Origin: G963676655 sp963676655
GTDB lineage: Bacteria > Verrucomicrobiota > Lentisphaeria > Victivallales > Victivallaceae
Length of the DNA: 64,000 bases
Assembly (NCBI GenBank): GCA_963676655.2
Contig: CAXXKX010000003.1
Location: forward strand, 2,356,001-2,420,000
Direction of reading: 5' to 3'
A model generated the notes under the pieces. That model did not search any database. It saw nothing but the letters and a program-made list of their open reading frames with translations, and had not been told where the DNA came from. Below are positions 17,049 to 26,400 of the stretch, piece by piece (positions within the stretch are counted from its first letter, which is position 1; every line of letters starts with the position of its first letter). The position numbers and the translations under genes were made by a program.

Positions 17049-18191
17049 TCAGGCTAAGCAATTCCCCCGCAAAATATTAATTGCGGCAGTAGCCATGATT
17101 GCGGCGGCTTTCATTGCCTGATTGAACGCATAATCCGTTGCAGCGGCGGCGAGAAACTCAGGGGAGTGCAGCGGTGGTGCGTTTTTATCGGATTCTTTGC
17201 ATATTCCAAAGAAAAAATTTACCCCGGTAACCTGTTGAGAAACGTTGCCGAAGTCGGTAGAGATCTTTTCCGTCATATCACGCCTGGGGTTCATGTCGAG
17301 AGCCTCGGCCAGATTGTATACATGCTCTGAAAGCTCATGATTCAACCTGGTCGGTTCATAGGGGGTATCTCCGCGGTCAAGTTCATATTTGCAGCCGGTC
17401 ATTAATGCGGCTCCGGCAACAATGTCTGTGAAGCGCTGTTCCATTGCCGCCTGGGTTTCCAGTGATTCGGAACGGATATAAAATTTAGCTTCCGCCGATC
17501 CCGGAATGATGTTCGGAACCACCCCGCCGTCGGTAATAATGCCGTGGACCATGCCACCCGGAGGAAGCTGTTGTCGCCAGGCGTTGACTCCGGCAAACAG
17601 TAAATTTACTGCGTCCAATGCGTTTACGCCCTGGGACGGGGCGGCGGCGGCATGTGATTCGCGTCCGGAAAAACGAATGATATAGCGGCTGACTGCCAAA
17701 GCGCCGGGATCGATGGCGGTATAGGCGAACGGATGACTCAACAATACATAGTCCACATCTTCGAATGCCCCGTCGCGCAGCATCATGACTTTTCCGCCGA
17801 TCCCTTCCTCCGCCGGAGTGCCGATAACACTGATTGTTCCGTTTAAAGCTGATTCAGCCATCATATCCGCCGCCGCGCAGGCACCGGCTACGGCTGCCGC
17901 GGCAATCAGGTTGTGACCGCAGGCATGGCCTATTTCAGGTAATGCGTCATATTCACACAAAAAACAAATATGCGGACCTCCGGACCCGAACGTCTTTTCT
18001 GCTCTGAATGCCGTTTCCAGGCTGGAAAACGGAGCGGTGACGGAAAATCCGAGAGTTCCAAGTTCCTCAACCAGCCTTGCCGCTGCTTTGTATTCAATCA
18101 TTCCGGTTTCCGGATTGGCGTGAATATAGTCTGAAATGCCTCGGAAAGCGGATTGTGACGAATCGATTATTTTTAATGCCTTTTGAACCAT
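17049..18191 (-). CDS. M20 family amidohydrolase (AbgB-like)
   Basis: A 380-aa zinc amidohydrolase of the M20D type, which cleaves amide bonds in compounds such as p-aminobenzoyl-glutamate or N-acyl amino acids. Metal and catalytic motifs are visible: CEYDALPEIGHACGHN (Asp and His-Cys-Gly-His), TPAEEGIGGK (Glu-Glu), LSHPFAYTA and the dimerisation-domain SRYIIRFSGRESHAAA. The C-terminal TDFGNVSQQVTG carries another ligand region. The closest overall pattern is AbgB-like. It lies 12 bp after parC on the same strand and is probably co-transcribed with it. The functional link to topoisomerase is not obvious. Confidence 0.8.
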   Translation of the reverse strand: MVQKALKIIDSSQSAFRGISDYIHANPETGMIEYKAAARLVEELGTLGFSVTAPFSSLETAFRAEKTFGSGGPHICFLCEYDALPEIGHACGHNLIAAAAVAGACAAADMMAESALNGTISVIGTPAEEGIGGKVMMLRDGAFEDVDYVLLSHPFAYTAIDPGALAVSRYIIRFSGRESHAAAAPSQGVNALDAVNLLFAGVNAWRQQLPPGGMVHGIITDGGVVPNIIPGSAEAKFYIRSESLETQAAMEQRFTDIVAGAALMTGCKYELDRGDTPYEPTRLNHELSEHVYNLAEALDMNPRRDMTEKISTDFGNVSQQVTGVNFFFGICKESDKNAPPLHSPEFLAAAATDYAFNQAMKAAAIMATAAINILRGNCLA

Positions 18192-18203
18192 AGTAAATCC
18201 TTG

Positions 18204-20879
18204 TTAGAAGCCGAAATCCAGCTGTTTGATCCCGAATTGGCCAAGATCATCGTCATCGTCATCATCGTTGTCATCTTTCTCTTCAGCCTTTTTGGGTTCT
18301 TCCGGTGCCGGTTTCTCTTCAACCTTTTTGGGTTCTTCCGGTTCCGGTTTCTCTTTTATTTCTGATACAGGCTCTTCAGTCGTTTTTTCCGGTACAGATT
18401 GTTTTGTTTGTTTAGATTCTGCTTTTTGGGGTTCTTCCGGAGTCGTTTCCGGTTTAGCTTCCGGTTCTTCAACTGCCTTTTCCGGTTTTGATGTTTTTTT
18501 CGATTTAGGTTCCGATTCTGCTGCGATCTCTTCTGTTGTTTTCCCCGATTCCGGCTTTTCAGTATCCTGCTTTTTCGGGGCAACCTTTTCCGGCGTCTTT
18601 GTTTGAGAAGTCCCGGCTTTTGCTTGAGAACCAGGCTTTTCGGGTTCCTTTTCTGCTTTCTTCGCAGGAGCAGGCTCCTCTACTTCCACGTCTTCGGAGT
18701 TGTTTTCATTTTCGTTGTTGTCGGGCGACGCATCATTTTCAGATGGTGAGTCAATATCCTGAATTTTGTTCTCGTTATCTTCGATATCGTCATTATCGTC
18801 TGGCGGTTCCTCTCCGTTAATCGCGGCTAGCTCATCTGCTTCAAGATAACGGACATGAGTCATTTTTGTAATTGGTTTTGACGAAATCAGGAAACCTCTG
18901 GCCTTGGCACTGCGCATTGGCAGTTCTTTCAGGTTGAGTTCCATTTCTTGTTTGTCTTTCATCCGGTGTTCGACTTTGCAGAGATAGATAGCGTCGGTTC
19001 TCGGAGTGAATATCTCAAGTTTGCAGTTGTCCGGGCATAGCTGGTATTCCCGGTCGGTAATGAATTTGCCGATTACACAGCGCTTGCCGTAGAACTTGCC
19101 ACTTTTGGTGTCTTTATAGACTACCCCGAACTCTGTGGTCTTATCATATTTACGGAAATCCATCAGTCGGCCGATATAAACCTTGTCCGGAATATTTATG
19201 ACCTTGTACATACCGCTTCGTTCGACACACAACAGGTGGTCGACTTCGTTGCAGGTGACCTGGTCGTCGCTGCGGACGCTGGTTCCGACATAGCAGTTCT
19301 TGCGATCCCAACCGATTTTGATATTGTTCAATGCCACCGCGCTTAAGTCGATTTTGTCGAAAGAGTCAATTTCGGTTCGGCGCGGGAACAGTTTTCCGTA
19401 TTTGTCCAGCAGCGCGGTAAGATACTTGATCGCGTATTTTTTAAGCTGTTTAAGATTTTTATTGACTTCGTCGATTTGAGCGAGAATATCGTTAATGTCC
19501 TGCTGGTTTTTGTTGATGTCGAAAAGTGAGATACGACGAATCTGAATGGCCAGCAGACGTTGTATGTCGTCGTCGGTAACTTCCCGTTTAAGCATATCCA
19601 GGAAAGGCTCGAGACCTTTATAAACTTCCGCAATAACCAGTTCAAAGGTTTCGCATTCTTCGATTCTTTTGTAGATACGGTTTTCAATAAATATCTGAGC
19701 AAGAGTCTTGTTATGGAATTGATCTTCAAGCTTGCCTAATTCGATTTCAAGCTCAAGTTTAAGATATTCAAGTAATTTTTCAGTATTGCGTTCCAGAATC
19801 TCGGTTACTGTCATCTGCACTGGTTGGTTGTCGCAAATGACCATCATGTTCAAATTGATCGAGACTGAACAGTCGGTATAGGCATAGAGCGCCTTCAGGG
19901 TTTTGTCGGGGTCCTGTCCTCTGACCGGCAGGATTTCAATTTCAACGTCTTCGCCGGTGAAGTCATTGATTTGGGCTACTTTTATTTTGTTATTATCAAC
20001 CGCTTTTTCGATTGACGCAATAAGACTTTCGGTCGTCGTCGTCGCTGGAATTTCGTGAATAACCAGCCGTCTGCCGTCGCGCTCGATTCTGGCTCGAAGC
20101 GTGATCTTACCCAGGCCGTCGTCATATTCCGAGGCGTCCATCAATCCTCCCTGAAGGAAGTCCGGGAATAATTCAAACGGTTCTTTGCGCAGACAAGCAA
20201 TCTGGGCGTTCAAGAGTTCGCAAAAGTTGTGCGGCAGAATCTTCGTCGCCATCCCGACCGCGATCCCTTCGGCTCCGAGCATCAGCAGTGATGGTATTTT
20301 AACCGGCAGGACAATCGGCTCTTTATTCCGGCCGTCGTAAGAATCCTCAAACTTGGTAATGTCGTTGTTAAACAAAACTTCTCTGCCAAGCGGAGATAAG
20401 CGACATTCGATATATCGGGCGGCCGAAGCATTGTCGCCTGTCAGGATATTACCAAAGTTCCCCTGTTTTTCAATAAAATATTCTTTGTTTGCCAGAACCA
20501 CCAGCGCATTGCCGATTGAGGCGTCTCCGTGCGGGTGATACTGCATGGTATGACCGATTACATTGGCGACCTTGTGGAATTTTCCGTCATCCATGCGGAA
20601 CAAACTCCACAGAATGCGGCGATGTACCGGTTTCAAGCCGTCGTCAACGTCCGGAATGGCGCGGTCCTTGATAACGTAAGAAGCATACTCAATGAAGTTG
20701 TACTCCATCATCTCACGCAGCAGCCGGTTGGCTTTGGTTATATCGCTGGACGCTTCGCTTTCACCTGCGCCCAGAGCCTCCGGTTCTCCGGTGTCTTCCG
20801 CTTCAATGATCGACTCGATATCGTTGTCCTGATCCGGTGGATTGGAGTCTTGAGGTTTTATGTCTTTTTCTTCTGCCAT
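18204..20879 (-). CDS. parC: type IIA topoisomerase subunit A (ParC/GyrA-like) with acidic tail
   Basis: Breaks and rejoins DNA in an ATP-dependent type IIA topoisomerase together with the upstream ParE-like subunit. The core carries DGLKPVHRRIL, the helix YHPHGDASIG, and catalytic Tyr156 in AARYIECRLSP, followed by the tower and coiled coil. The C-terminal beta domain is short (to about residue 675), as in the divergent subunits of Bacteroidetes and PVC bacteria, so gyrase-like wrapping is unlikely. Two features are odd: a ~50-residue acidic N-terminal extension, and a ~210-residue tail of Pro/Glu/Lys-rich near-repeats (KPEPEEPKKVEEKPAPEEP) ending in an Asp run and LGQFGIKQLDFGF. Separate from the usual gyrA. 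Confidence 0.88.
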   Translation of the reverse strand: MAEEKDIKPQDSNPPDQDNDIESIIEAEDTGEPEALGAGESEASSDITKANRLLREMMEYNFIEYASYVIKDRAIPDVDDGLKPVHRRILWSLFRMDDGKFHKVANVIGHTMQYHPHGDASIGNALVVLANKEYFIEKQGNFGNILTGDNASAARYIECRLSPLGREVLFNNDITKFEDSYDGRNKEPIVLPVKIPSLLMLGAEGIAVGMATKILPHNFCELLNAQIACLRKEPFELFPDFLQGGLMDASEYDDGLGKITLRARIERDGRRLVIHEIPATTTTESLIASIEKAVDNNKIKVAQINDFTGEDVEIEILPVRGQDPDKTLKALYAYTDCSVSINLNMMVICDNQPVQMTVTEILERNTEKLLEYLKLELEIELGKLEDQFHNKTLAQIFIENRIYKRIEECETFELVIAEVYKGLEPFLDMLKREVTDDDIQRLLAIQIRRISLFDINKNQQDINDILAQIDEVNKNLKQLKKYAIKYLTALLDKYGKLFPRRTEIDSFDKIDLSAVALNNIKIGWDRKNCYVGTSVRSDDQVTCNEVDHLLCVERSGMYKVINIPDKVYIGRLMDFRKYDKTTEFGVVYKDTKSGKFYGKRCVIGKFITDREYQLCPDNCKLEIFTPRTDAIYLCKVEHRMKDKQEMELNLKELPMRSAKARGFLISSKPITKMTHVRYLEADELAAINGEEPPDDNDDIEDNENKIQDIDSPSENDASPDNNENENNSEDVEVEEPAPAKKAEKEPEKPGSQAKAGTSQTKTPEKVAPKKQDTEKPESGKTTEEIAAESEPKSKKTSKPEKAVEEPEAKPETTPEEPQKAESKQTKQSVPEKTTEEPVSEIKEKPEPEEPKKVEEKPAPEEPKKAEEKDDNDDDDDDDLGQFGIKQLDFGF

Positions 20880-20880
20880 G

Positions 20881-22701
20881 TTAGCTCAAATTCTCCATGA
20901 TATGCTGCTTGCGTTCTGGAGTGTTTTTGCCCATATAAAAGTTGAGCATTTCCGGAATGTTGCGCATGTTGTCAATGCTGACTTCGGTCAGCCGGATGTC
21001 GTTGCCGATAAATGCCCCGAATTCTTTAGGCGAAATCTCACCGAGACCTTTGAATCTGGTAATCTCTGCAGTACTGCCCAGTTTTACAATTGCCGCGTCC
21101 CGTTCAATTTCGTCGTAACAGTAAAAAGTCTCTTTTTTGTTCCGCACCCGGAATAACGGTGTTTCTAGAGTGAAGAGGTGTTCCGACAGCACAAGCTGCT
21201 CGAAAAATGTCAGAAAAAAGGTTATCAGCAGATTGCGGATATGCAGACCGTCAACATCGGCGTCGGTTGCGATTACTACCTTGTTGTAGCGCAGATCTTC
21301 GATGTCTTCTTCAATATTCAACGCCTGCATGATATAATAAAGTTCTTCATTCTTATACAGTTTGTCGAATTTTTCGCCATATACGTTCAAAGGTTTCCCT
21401 TTGAGTGAAAAAATCGCCTGGGTATAGACGTCTCGACAGGATACCATGGAACCGGCCGCAGAATCCCCTTCGGTCAGGAATATCATAGTTTCCTCGCCGC
21501 GCCCGGAACGGTCGCCCAGATGATATTTGCAGTCTTTCAGTTTCGGAATTTTCAAATTCATCCGCTTGGCTTTTTCCTTGGACTGCTTTTTGACCGCCTG
21601 AATTTCCTTGCGAACCTTTTCGTTGCGCACGACTTTGTCGACCATTATTTCGGCCTGTTCCAGATTGCGATGCATAAAGTCGGTGATTGCAGTCTTAACG
21701 TCGTTAACCACCCAGCCGCGGACGTCGGTATTACCCAGTTTGTTTTTAGTCTGGGATTCAAATATTGGTTCCTGAAGTTTGATTGCGACCGCGCCGACTA
21801 TCCCGTCACGCACGTCGGAAGCCTGGAACTGTTTGCCGGTAAATTCGTTGATTGCCTTCAGTACGCCTTCACGAAATGCCGAAAGATGAGTGCCGCCGTC
21901 ATTTGTGTATTGCCCGTTGACGAAAGAGAAATAATTTTCCCCGTAATTATCGGTATGACAGAAAGCGAATTCGAGTGTTTTGGTTTTAACGTGAATGGTC
22001 TCATATATCTGCTCGTCGCCAACTTCTACCTCAATCAAATCTTTCAGCCCGTGCCTGGAGTAGAAACGTGTCCCGTTAAGATAAAGCGACAGACCGCTGT
22101 TCAAGTAGGCGTACATCCATAATCGTTTTTCAACAAAGTCCATCTGGTATTCGTAATTCGGGAAGAGGTCTTTATCCGGAATGAACTCGACAAAGGTGCC
22201 ATTCCGTTCGCTGGTTGTTCCTTCCTGATCGTCAACTTTATTACCGTTTTCGAAGGTTGCGCGGCGAAATTTGCCATCGCGTACAGCCTGAACAATAAAT
22301 TTGCTGGAAAGCGCGTTGACTGCTTTGGTTCCGACTCCGTTCAAGCCGACGGAAAACTGGAACGCGTCGGTATTGTATTTGCCGCCGGTATTGATAACTG
22401 AAACACATTCAACCAGTTTGCCAAGCGGGATACCGCGTCCATAGTCGCGAATTGATACTGTATCTCCTTCGATAGTTACATCAATCCGGCGTCCGGCTCC
22501 CATGATAAACTCATCGATACTGTTGTCGATTACTTCTTTGAGAAGGATATAGATGCCGTCGCTGGGGTGGGTGCCGCTGCCCATTCGACCGATATACATA
22601 CCGGGGCGTAAGCGAATATGCTCCAGGGAGCTTAAAGTCTTGATATTGCCTTCATCGTAAGTGACCTGGCTGGTTGTCTCTTTAATTTCTTCTGAGCTCA
22701 T
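20881..22701 (-). CDS. parE: type IIA topoisomerase subunit B (ParE/GyrB-like)
   Basis: ATPase and TOPRIM subunit of topoisomerase IV-type enzyme. The 606-aa protein has a GHKL ATP site (VIDNSIDEFIMG, RDYGRGIPLG and GLNGVGTKAVNALS), a transducer domain, and a TOPRIM core with LTEGDSAAGS and ATDADVDGLHIRNLL that supply the Glu and Asp-x-Asp metal ligands. The C-terminal tail RFKGLGEISPKEFG is the usual one. It ends one base before the parC start, so the pair is translationally coupled. The short length (no E. coli GyrB insert) fits ParE. A likely promoter lies about 100 bp upstream. Confidence 0.92.
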   Translation of the reverse strand: MSSEEIKETTSQVTYDEGNIKTLSSLEHIRLRPGMYIGRMGSGTHPSDGIYILLKEVIDNSIDEFIMGAGRRIDVTIEGDTVSIRDYGRGIPLGKLVECVSVINTGGKYNTDAFQFSVGLNGVGTKAVNALSSKFIVQAVRDGKFRRATFENGNKVDDQEGTTSERNGTFVEFIPDKDLFPNYEYQMDFVEKRLWMYAYLNSGLSLYLNGTRFYSRHGLKDLIEVEVGDEQIYETIHVKTKTLEFAFCHTDNYGENYFSFVNGQYTNDGGTHLSAFREGVLKAINEFTGKQFQASDVRDGIVGAVAIKLQEPIFESQTKNKLGNTDVRGWVVNDVKTAITDFMHRNLEQAEIMVDKVVRNEKVRKEIQAVKKQSKEKAKRMNLKIPKLKDCKYHLGDRSGRGEETMIFLTEGDSAAGSMVSCRDVYTQAIFSLKGKPLNVYGEKFDKLYKNEELYYIMQALNIEEDIEDLRYNKVVIATDADVDGLHIRNLLITFFLTFFEQLVLSEHLFTLETPLFRVRNKKETFYCYDEIERDAAIVKLGSTAEITRFKGLGEISPKEFGAFIGNDIRLTEVSIDNMRNIPEMLNFYMGKNTPERKQHIMENLS

Positions 22702-22798
22702 GGCCCCCTGTTTCCAGTTTAGCGGTTGTAAATCTCGATCAGCATTTCGCGGACACGCAAAAAGCGGCAGTTTCCAGTATGGAAAAGCCTACTGATTT

Positions 22799-22826
22799 AA
22801 TGTAGTGGATTTGTCAACTTTGTCAA
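22799..22826 (-). promoter_or_regulatory. candidate parE promoter
   Basis: On the reverse strand: TTGACA (22826-22821), 16-nt spacer, TACATT (22804-22799). A second TTGACA lies 9 bp further in, so alternative registers are possible. Position gives a ~90-nt leader to parE. Confidence 0.4.
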
Positions 22827-22943
22827 GCGAATAATTAGAATTTTTTTATGGTACAATTTGTAAATTGCTTCATTTGAATTAAATAAATTTCATGGTGTTC
22901 GCATGGTGTAAGTGTATTATGATTAGTCTTTAAAGATTTATAT

Positions 22944-22964
22944 ATATTCAAGCCGTCTGAATAT
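22944..22964 (+). repeat. REP-like palindrome, copy D (next to RAYT)
   Basis: Perfect inverted repeat with arms ATATTCA and TGAATAT around AGCCGTC. The arm pair that is G:C in copy C and A:T in copy A is T:A here, which preserves the hairpin. It lies 63 bp upstream of the RAYT transposase start, as expected for the element that such an enzyme recognises. Confidence 0.7.
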
Positions 22965-23026
22965 TTGACAAACCTGCTTTCAGCATATATATTATTTCAA
23001 AAACCAACAAAAAAGGGAGAGATTCA

Positions 23027-23995
23027 ATGGAAACACGAATGAAAGTCAAAGGCGAGGGCTGCTACTACCATTTGTATAATCGAATCGGTTGTATCAAAGG
23101 CGAACATCCTTTTTCCGACGCGGACAAGGAATACGGATTCAATTTGCTTCGATATCTCTGCGACTACTTTCTGATCGAAGTCATCTCCGCCGCCTGGATG
23201 GGTAACCATTTTCATCTGGTGGTTTATGCTCCGGGACCGGACGATCTTCCATCGCTTGAGGTCATCGTCAAACGCCACAACGACTATTACAAGTCAATGA
23301 AAAAAATCTTTAAATTTGGACCGAGAACTCCGGTCATCAGCCTTGACAATAAGGAGCAATGTCAGGAAATCGCCCTCAAAATGATCGATATCAGCCGGTT
23401 CATGTCGGCATATCAACGACAGTTTACATGCGTCTACAACGAAACCCGTGACCGCACCGGACAACTATGGGGAGGTCGTTTTAAAAGCGTAATCCTCGAA
23501 AAAATAAATGCTTTGGCTGCTTGTGTTACTTACGTAGAACTCAATCCGGTCCGGGCAGGCCTGAAAAATAACCCTGCTGATTACAATTTTACCACTTGGG
23601 GACGTTATTGCAGAAGCGGAAAACACATGTTCTATAATAATTTCGTCAAACACATGAAACCGAATATCACTATCGGAGACACGTCGCAATGGACTGATGT
23701 CGAACTGTTTGCATTCTTCCGGGGCGAGCTGGCCCGAATAATAACCGCAGAGACCGGCGCGTCAAGCGAAGAAATCTATGCCGCTCGTGACAAAGCCCGA
23801 CAAAAAGAATCGATGCATGTACGTTTTCTGCGCCGCACCCGACATTTTACCGAAGGTGCGATTTTAGGTTCAAAACAGTTCATTCGCCAAACCGGAAGTT
23901 TATTTGACAAGCCCGAAAGAATCCGGAAGAAACATCTTTCTCGGGGCTTCAGTCCCTCCGGAATATTATATTGTTTCCGCAATCTGCAGGAATAA
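23027..23995 (+). CDS. REP-associated tyrosine transposase (RAYT, Y1_Tnp)
   Basis: HUH single-strand DNA transposase of the domesticated RAYT type. The 322-aa protein shows the metal-binding motif GNHFHLVVY (His61, His63), the region SAYQRQFTCVYNE that should contain the catalytic tyrosine (Tyr128 or Tyr136), and the family signature RTGQLWGGRFKS followed by YVELNPVRAGL. The C-terminal 100 residues are basic (RIRKKHLSRGF) and probably bind hairpin DNA. It is a single-copy gene with its own ribosome binding site and no flanking inserted terminal repeats. A matching REP-like palindrome lies just upstream and related copies are scattered in the window. Confidence 0.88.
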   Translation: METRMKVKGEGCYYHLYNRIGCIKGEHPFSDADKEYGFNLLRYLCDYFLIEVISAAWMGNHFHLVVYAPGPDDLPSLEVIVKRHNDYYKSMKKIFKFGPRTPVISLDNKEQCQEIALKMIDISRFMSAYQRQFTCVYNETRDRTGQLWGGRFKSVILEKINALAACVTYVELNPVRAGLKNNPADYNFTTWGRYCRSGKHMFYNNFVKHMKPNITIGDTSQWTDVELFAFFRGELARIITAETGASSEEIYAARDKARQKESMHVRFLRRTRHFTEGAILGSKQFIRQTGSLFDKPERIRKKHLSRGFSPSGILYCFRNLQE

Positions 23996-24087
23996 AGCTT
24001 TATTAAAAACTTTGCATTATATATTGATAAAAGCCACTTGTTGGAGTATCTTACCTATTCCGAAATAATCTTAGAGAAAGTGAATTA

Positions 24088-24891
24088 ATGAAATTATTAT
24101 TTATAGGTGATATAGTCGGCAAAGGCGGGCGTCGCGCGGTCAAAAATCTGGTGCCGGGATTGCGGCGGAAATATAACTGCAGTTTTTGCATCGCTAATGC
24201 CGAGAACATCGCCAACGGGGTGGGAATGGCCGCATCATGCATCAGGGATTTGCAGGGTTGTGTTGAGGTATTTACTTCCGGTGACCACGTTTGGGATCAG
24301 AAAAACTGGGAGAATGAGGTAAAGCAATTCGATAATGTACTTCGTCCGGCAAACCTCAGCTCAAGACAGCCCGGTCGGGGATGGAATATTTTCCGCAATC
24401 CGGCAGGTGGAGAATTGGCGGTGATTAATTTGCAGGGCAAGGTATTCATGAAAGAAAGCGCCAATTGCCCGTTTGAAACGGTTGAAAATATTTTGAAGCA
24501 AATTCCAGGAAATGTTAAAAGCATTGTCGTTGATTTGCATGCTGAGGCTACCAGCGAGATGGCGGCTATGGCTTATTTTCTCGATGGAAAAGTAACCGCG
24601 GTGGTTGGCACCCATACTCATGTTCAGACTGCTGACGCAAAAATATTGCCGGGAGGAACCGCTTTGATTTCGGATGTCGGGATGACTGGGGCTGAACACT
24701 CTATCCTGGGGCGCGAAGTTGATGCGGTTGTTGAAAAATTCCGTAGCGGCATGCCCCGGCGTTTGCCGGTGGTCGAAACAGGAATCCGGCTTGACGCGGT
24801 AGTGATTACCTATGACCATAGCAGCGGACGAGCTTCCGCAATTGAAAATATATCGATAATGGATGAGCAGGAGATAGCAAATAATGAGTAA
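24088..24891 (+). CDS. ymdB: YmdB-family metallophosphoesterase
   Basis: Member of the TIGR00282/YmdB family; the Bacillus enzyme is a 2',3'-cyclic-nucleotide phosphodiesterase affecting RNA levels. The 267-aa length is standard. Metal-ligand motifs are all visible: FIGDIVGKGGR, NAENIANGVG, TSGDHVWDQ, VVDLHAEATSEMAAM and VVGTHTHVQTAD. The sequence is complete. Its last eight bases overlap the nadC start, and nadC in turn overlaps ruvA, giving a tight three-gene operon. Confidence 0.92.
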   Translation: MKLLFIGDIVGKGGRRAVKNLVPGLRRKYNCSFCIANAENIANGVGMAASCIRDLQGCVEVFTSGDHVWDQKNWENEVKQFDNVLRPANLSSRQPGRGWNIFRNPAGGELAVINLQGKVFMKESANCPFETVENILKQIPGNVKSIVVDLHAEATSEMAAMAYFLDGKVTAVVGTHTHVQTADAKILPGGTALISDVGMTGAEHSILGREVDAVVEKFRSGMPRRLPVVETGIRLDAVVITYDHSSGRASAIENISIMDEQEIANNE

Positions 24892-25765
24892 CATTCCCCA
24901 AATAGATTTTGACCGGGTTGATACCTTGATTATGCTGGCACTTGAAGAGGATTTGTCAGATGTCGGTGATACTACCAGCAGTTCGGTGATCGGGCCGGGG
25001 AAGCCGGCAAAAGGATTACTGCGCTGCAAGGAAGAATTGATTTGTGCCGGACTGCCGGTTGCTGAGAAAGTTTTTAAAACAATTTCGGCTGATATCGAGT
25101 TCAAACCGCTGGTCGCGGAAGGAACAAAATGTAAAATCGGCGATGTCATGGCGGAAATTTATGGCGACGCCGAAGTGTTGTTGACAGGCGAACGAACCGC
25201 TTTGAATTTTCTGCAAAGACTGTGCGGAATAGCTACCACTTCTGGGCGTTATGCCGAGGCCCTGGCGGATAGCAAAACTGAGGTTCTTGATACCCGCAAA
25301 ACTACACCGGGTTGGCGCAATCTGGAAAAATACGCGGTCGCGGTCGGTGGAGCGTCAAATCACCGGATCGGTTTATATGACCGGGTGATGATCAAGGACA
25401 ACCACCGGGAAATGGCCGGACTCGAAGGCGAAGGCGGTATCGGTCGTTCGGTGCAGCGTTCCCGTGATATGTATCCTGAACTGGAAGTTGAAGTTGAGGC
25501 TGATACGCTGGATGAGGTACGTGAGGCGGTCGCGGCCAAAGCCGATTACATCCTGCTTGACAATATGACCAACGAGCAAATGGCCGAAGCGGTCGAAATC
25601 AATCATGGCGTGGCCAAACTGGAGGCAAGCGGCGGGATCACGATTGAGCGTTTACCATCGATCGGCAAAATCGGGGTTGACTATGTTTCAGTTGGCGCTT
25701 TGACTCATTCGGTTAAGGCATCCGATATTTCAATGGAAATAACCCCGCTGGAGGAAACGAAATGA
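24884..25765 (+). CDS. nadC: nicotinate-nucleotide pyrophosphorylase (carboxylating)
   Basis: Converts quinolinate and PRPP to nicotinate mononucleotide, CO2 and pyrophosphate in de novo NAD synthesis. The 293-aa sequence shows LALEEDLSDVGDTTS near the N-terminus, GERTALNFLQRLCGIAT, the catalytic DTRKTTPGWR, and GGASNHRIGLYDRVMIKDNH. The C-terminal ILLDNM and LEASGGI phosphate-binding loop are also present. It overlaps both neighbours (ymdB by 8 bases and ruvA by 4). nadA and nadB are not in the window. Confidence 0.95.
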   Translation: MSNIPQIDFDRVDTLIMLALEEDLSDVGDTTSSSVIGPGKPAKGLLRCKEELICAGLPVAEKVFKTISADIEFKPLVAEGTKCKIGDVMAEIYGDAEVLLTGERTALNFLQRLCGIATTSGRYAEALADSKTEVLDTRKTTPGWRNLEKYAVAVGGASNHRIGLYDRVMIKDNHREMAGLEGEGGIGRSVQRSRDMYPELEVEVEADTLDEVREAVAAKADYILLDNMTNEQMAEAVEINHGVAKLEASGGITIERLPSIGKIGVDYVSVGALTHSVKASDISMEITPLEETK

Positions 25766-26373
25766 TTGCCAGACTGACCGGAATTCTCGCTGAAGCGTCT
25801 TTTACGGAAGCAATAATTGACGTTAATGGCGTCGGATATCAGGTGTTGATTCCGATCAGCACGTATGACGCTTTGCCGCAAGTTGGAGAAAGGGTTGTTC
25901 TGCAAATCCATACCAGTGTCCGGGAGGACGCGATCACTTTGTTCGGTTTTGCAACCGAGGAAGAAAAAAAGATGTACGAACTGCTGTTGACTGCCAGCGG
26001 GGTAGGGCCGAAGTTGGCTTTGAATATTCTCAGCAGTATGCCGGTGGCAAATTTTTGCGCGGCGATTTGTGAGCGCGACTTAACAGTGATCAACAAAATT
26101 AACGGCGTCGGCAAGCGCACCGCTGAGCGTTTGATTGTTGAACTTTACGACAAGATTTCGAAACTCGCTCCAGGCTTTACCGGTAAGGACGCTTCGACTC
26201 CTGATGCCGCGACGGCTCAGATTGCGGAAGACGCCTTGCTTGCCCTTGAATCTCTGGGCTTCAAACGCGACGCGGCCCGTAAAGCTATCCAGAAAATACT
26301 TGAAAATATCAGTGCGGAAGAGTGTTCAACCGAGAACCTGATCCGCCGTGCACTCAGCACGCTTAATTCATAA
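25762..26373 (+). CDS. ruvA: Holliday junction branch migration protein RuvA
   Basis: Tetrameric Holliday-junction binding subunit of RuvAB. The 203-aa protein has the OB-fold domain (MIARLTGILAEAS, VGYQVLIP), two helix-hairpin-helix motifs (LLLTASGVGPKLALNIL and INKINGVGKRTAERLIVEL) and the small C-terminal domain III (DALLALESLGFKRDAARKAI), which contacts RuvB. It starts within the nadC stop codon (ATGA). ruvB and ruvC are not nearby. Confidence 0.95.
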   Translation: MIARLTGILAEASFTEAIIDVNGVGYQVLIPISTYDALPQVGERVVLQIHTSVREDAITLFGFATEEEKKMYELLLTASGVGPKLALNILSSMPVANFCAAICERDLTVINKINGVGKRTAERLIVELYDKISKLAPGFTGKDASTPDAATAQIAEDALLALESLGFKRDAARKAIQKILENISAEECSTENLIRRALSTLNS

Positions 26374-26400
26374 TTATATTTAGACAAAAAGGGAAGAATC

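Larger units (their letters stand above)
22702..23026. other. 325-bp divergent intergenic region between parE and RAYT
   Basis: Holds the likely reverse-strand parE promoter near 22799-22826 and REP-like copy D at 22944-22964, followed by an AGGGAGAG ribosome binding site for the RAYT gene. The rest is AT-rich without a frame I can support. Confidence 0.5.

Noticed and set aside
23996..24087. Second REP-like copy downstream of the RAYT gene
   Set aside because: The spacer was read on both strands and has no CCGTCTGA core; only the upstream copy is present.
24361..25149. Long reverse-strand frame (262 aa) opposite ymdB and nadC
   Set aside because: It is the shadow of two well-conserved overlapping genes; its translation shows no domain.
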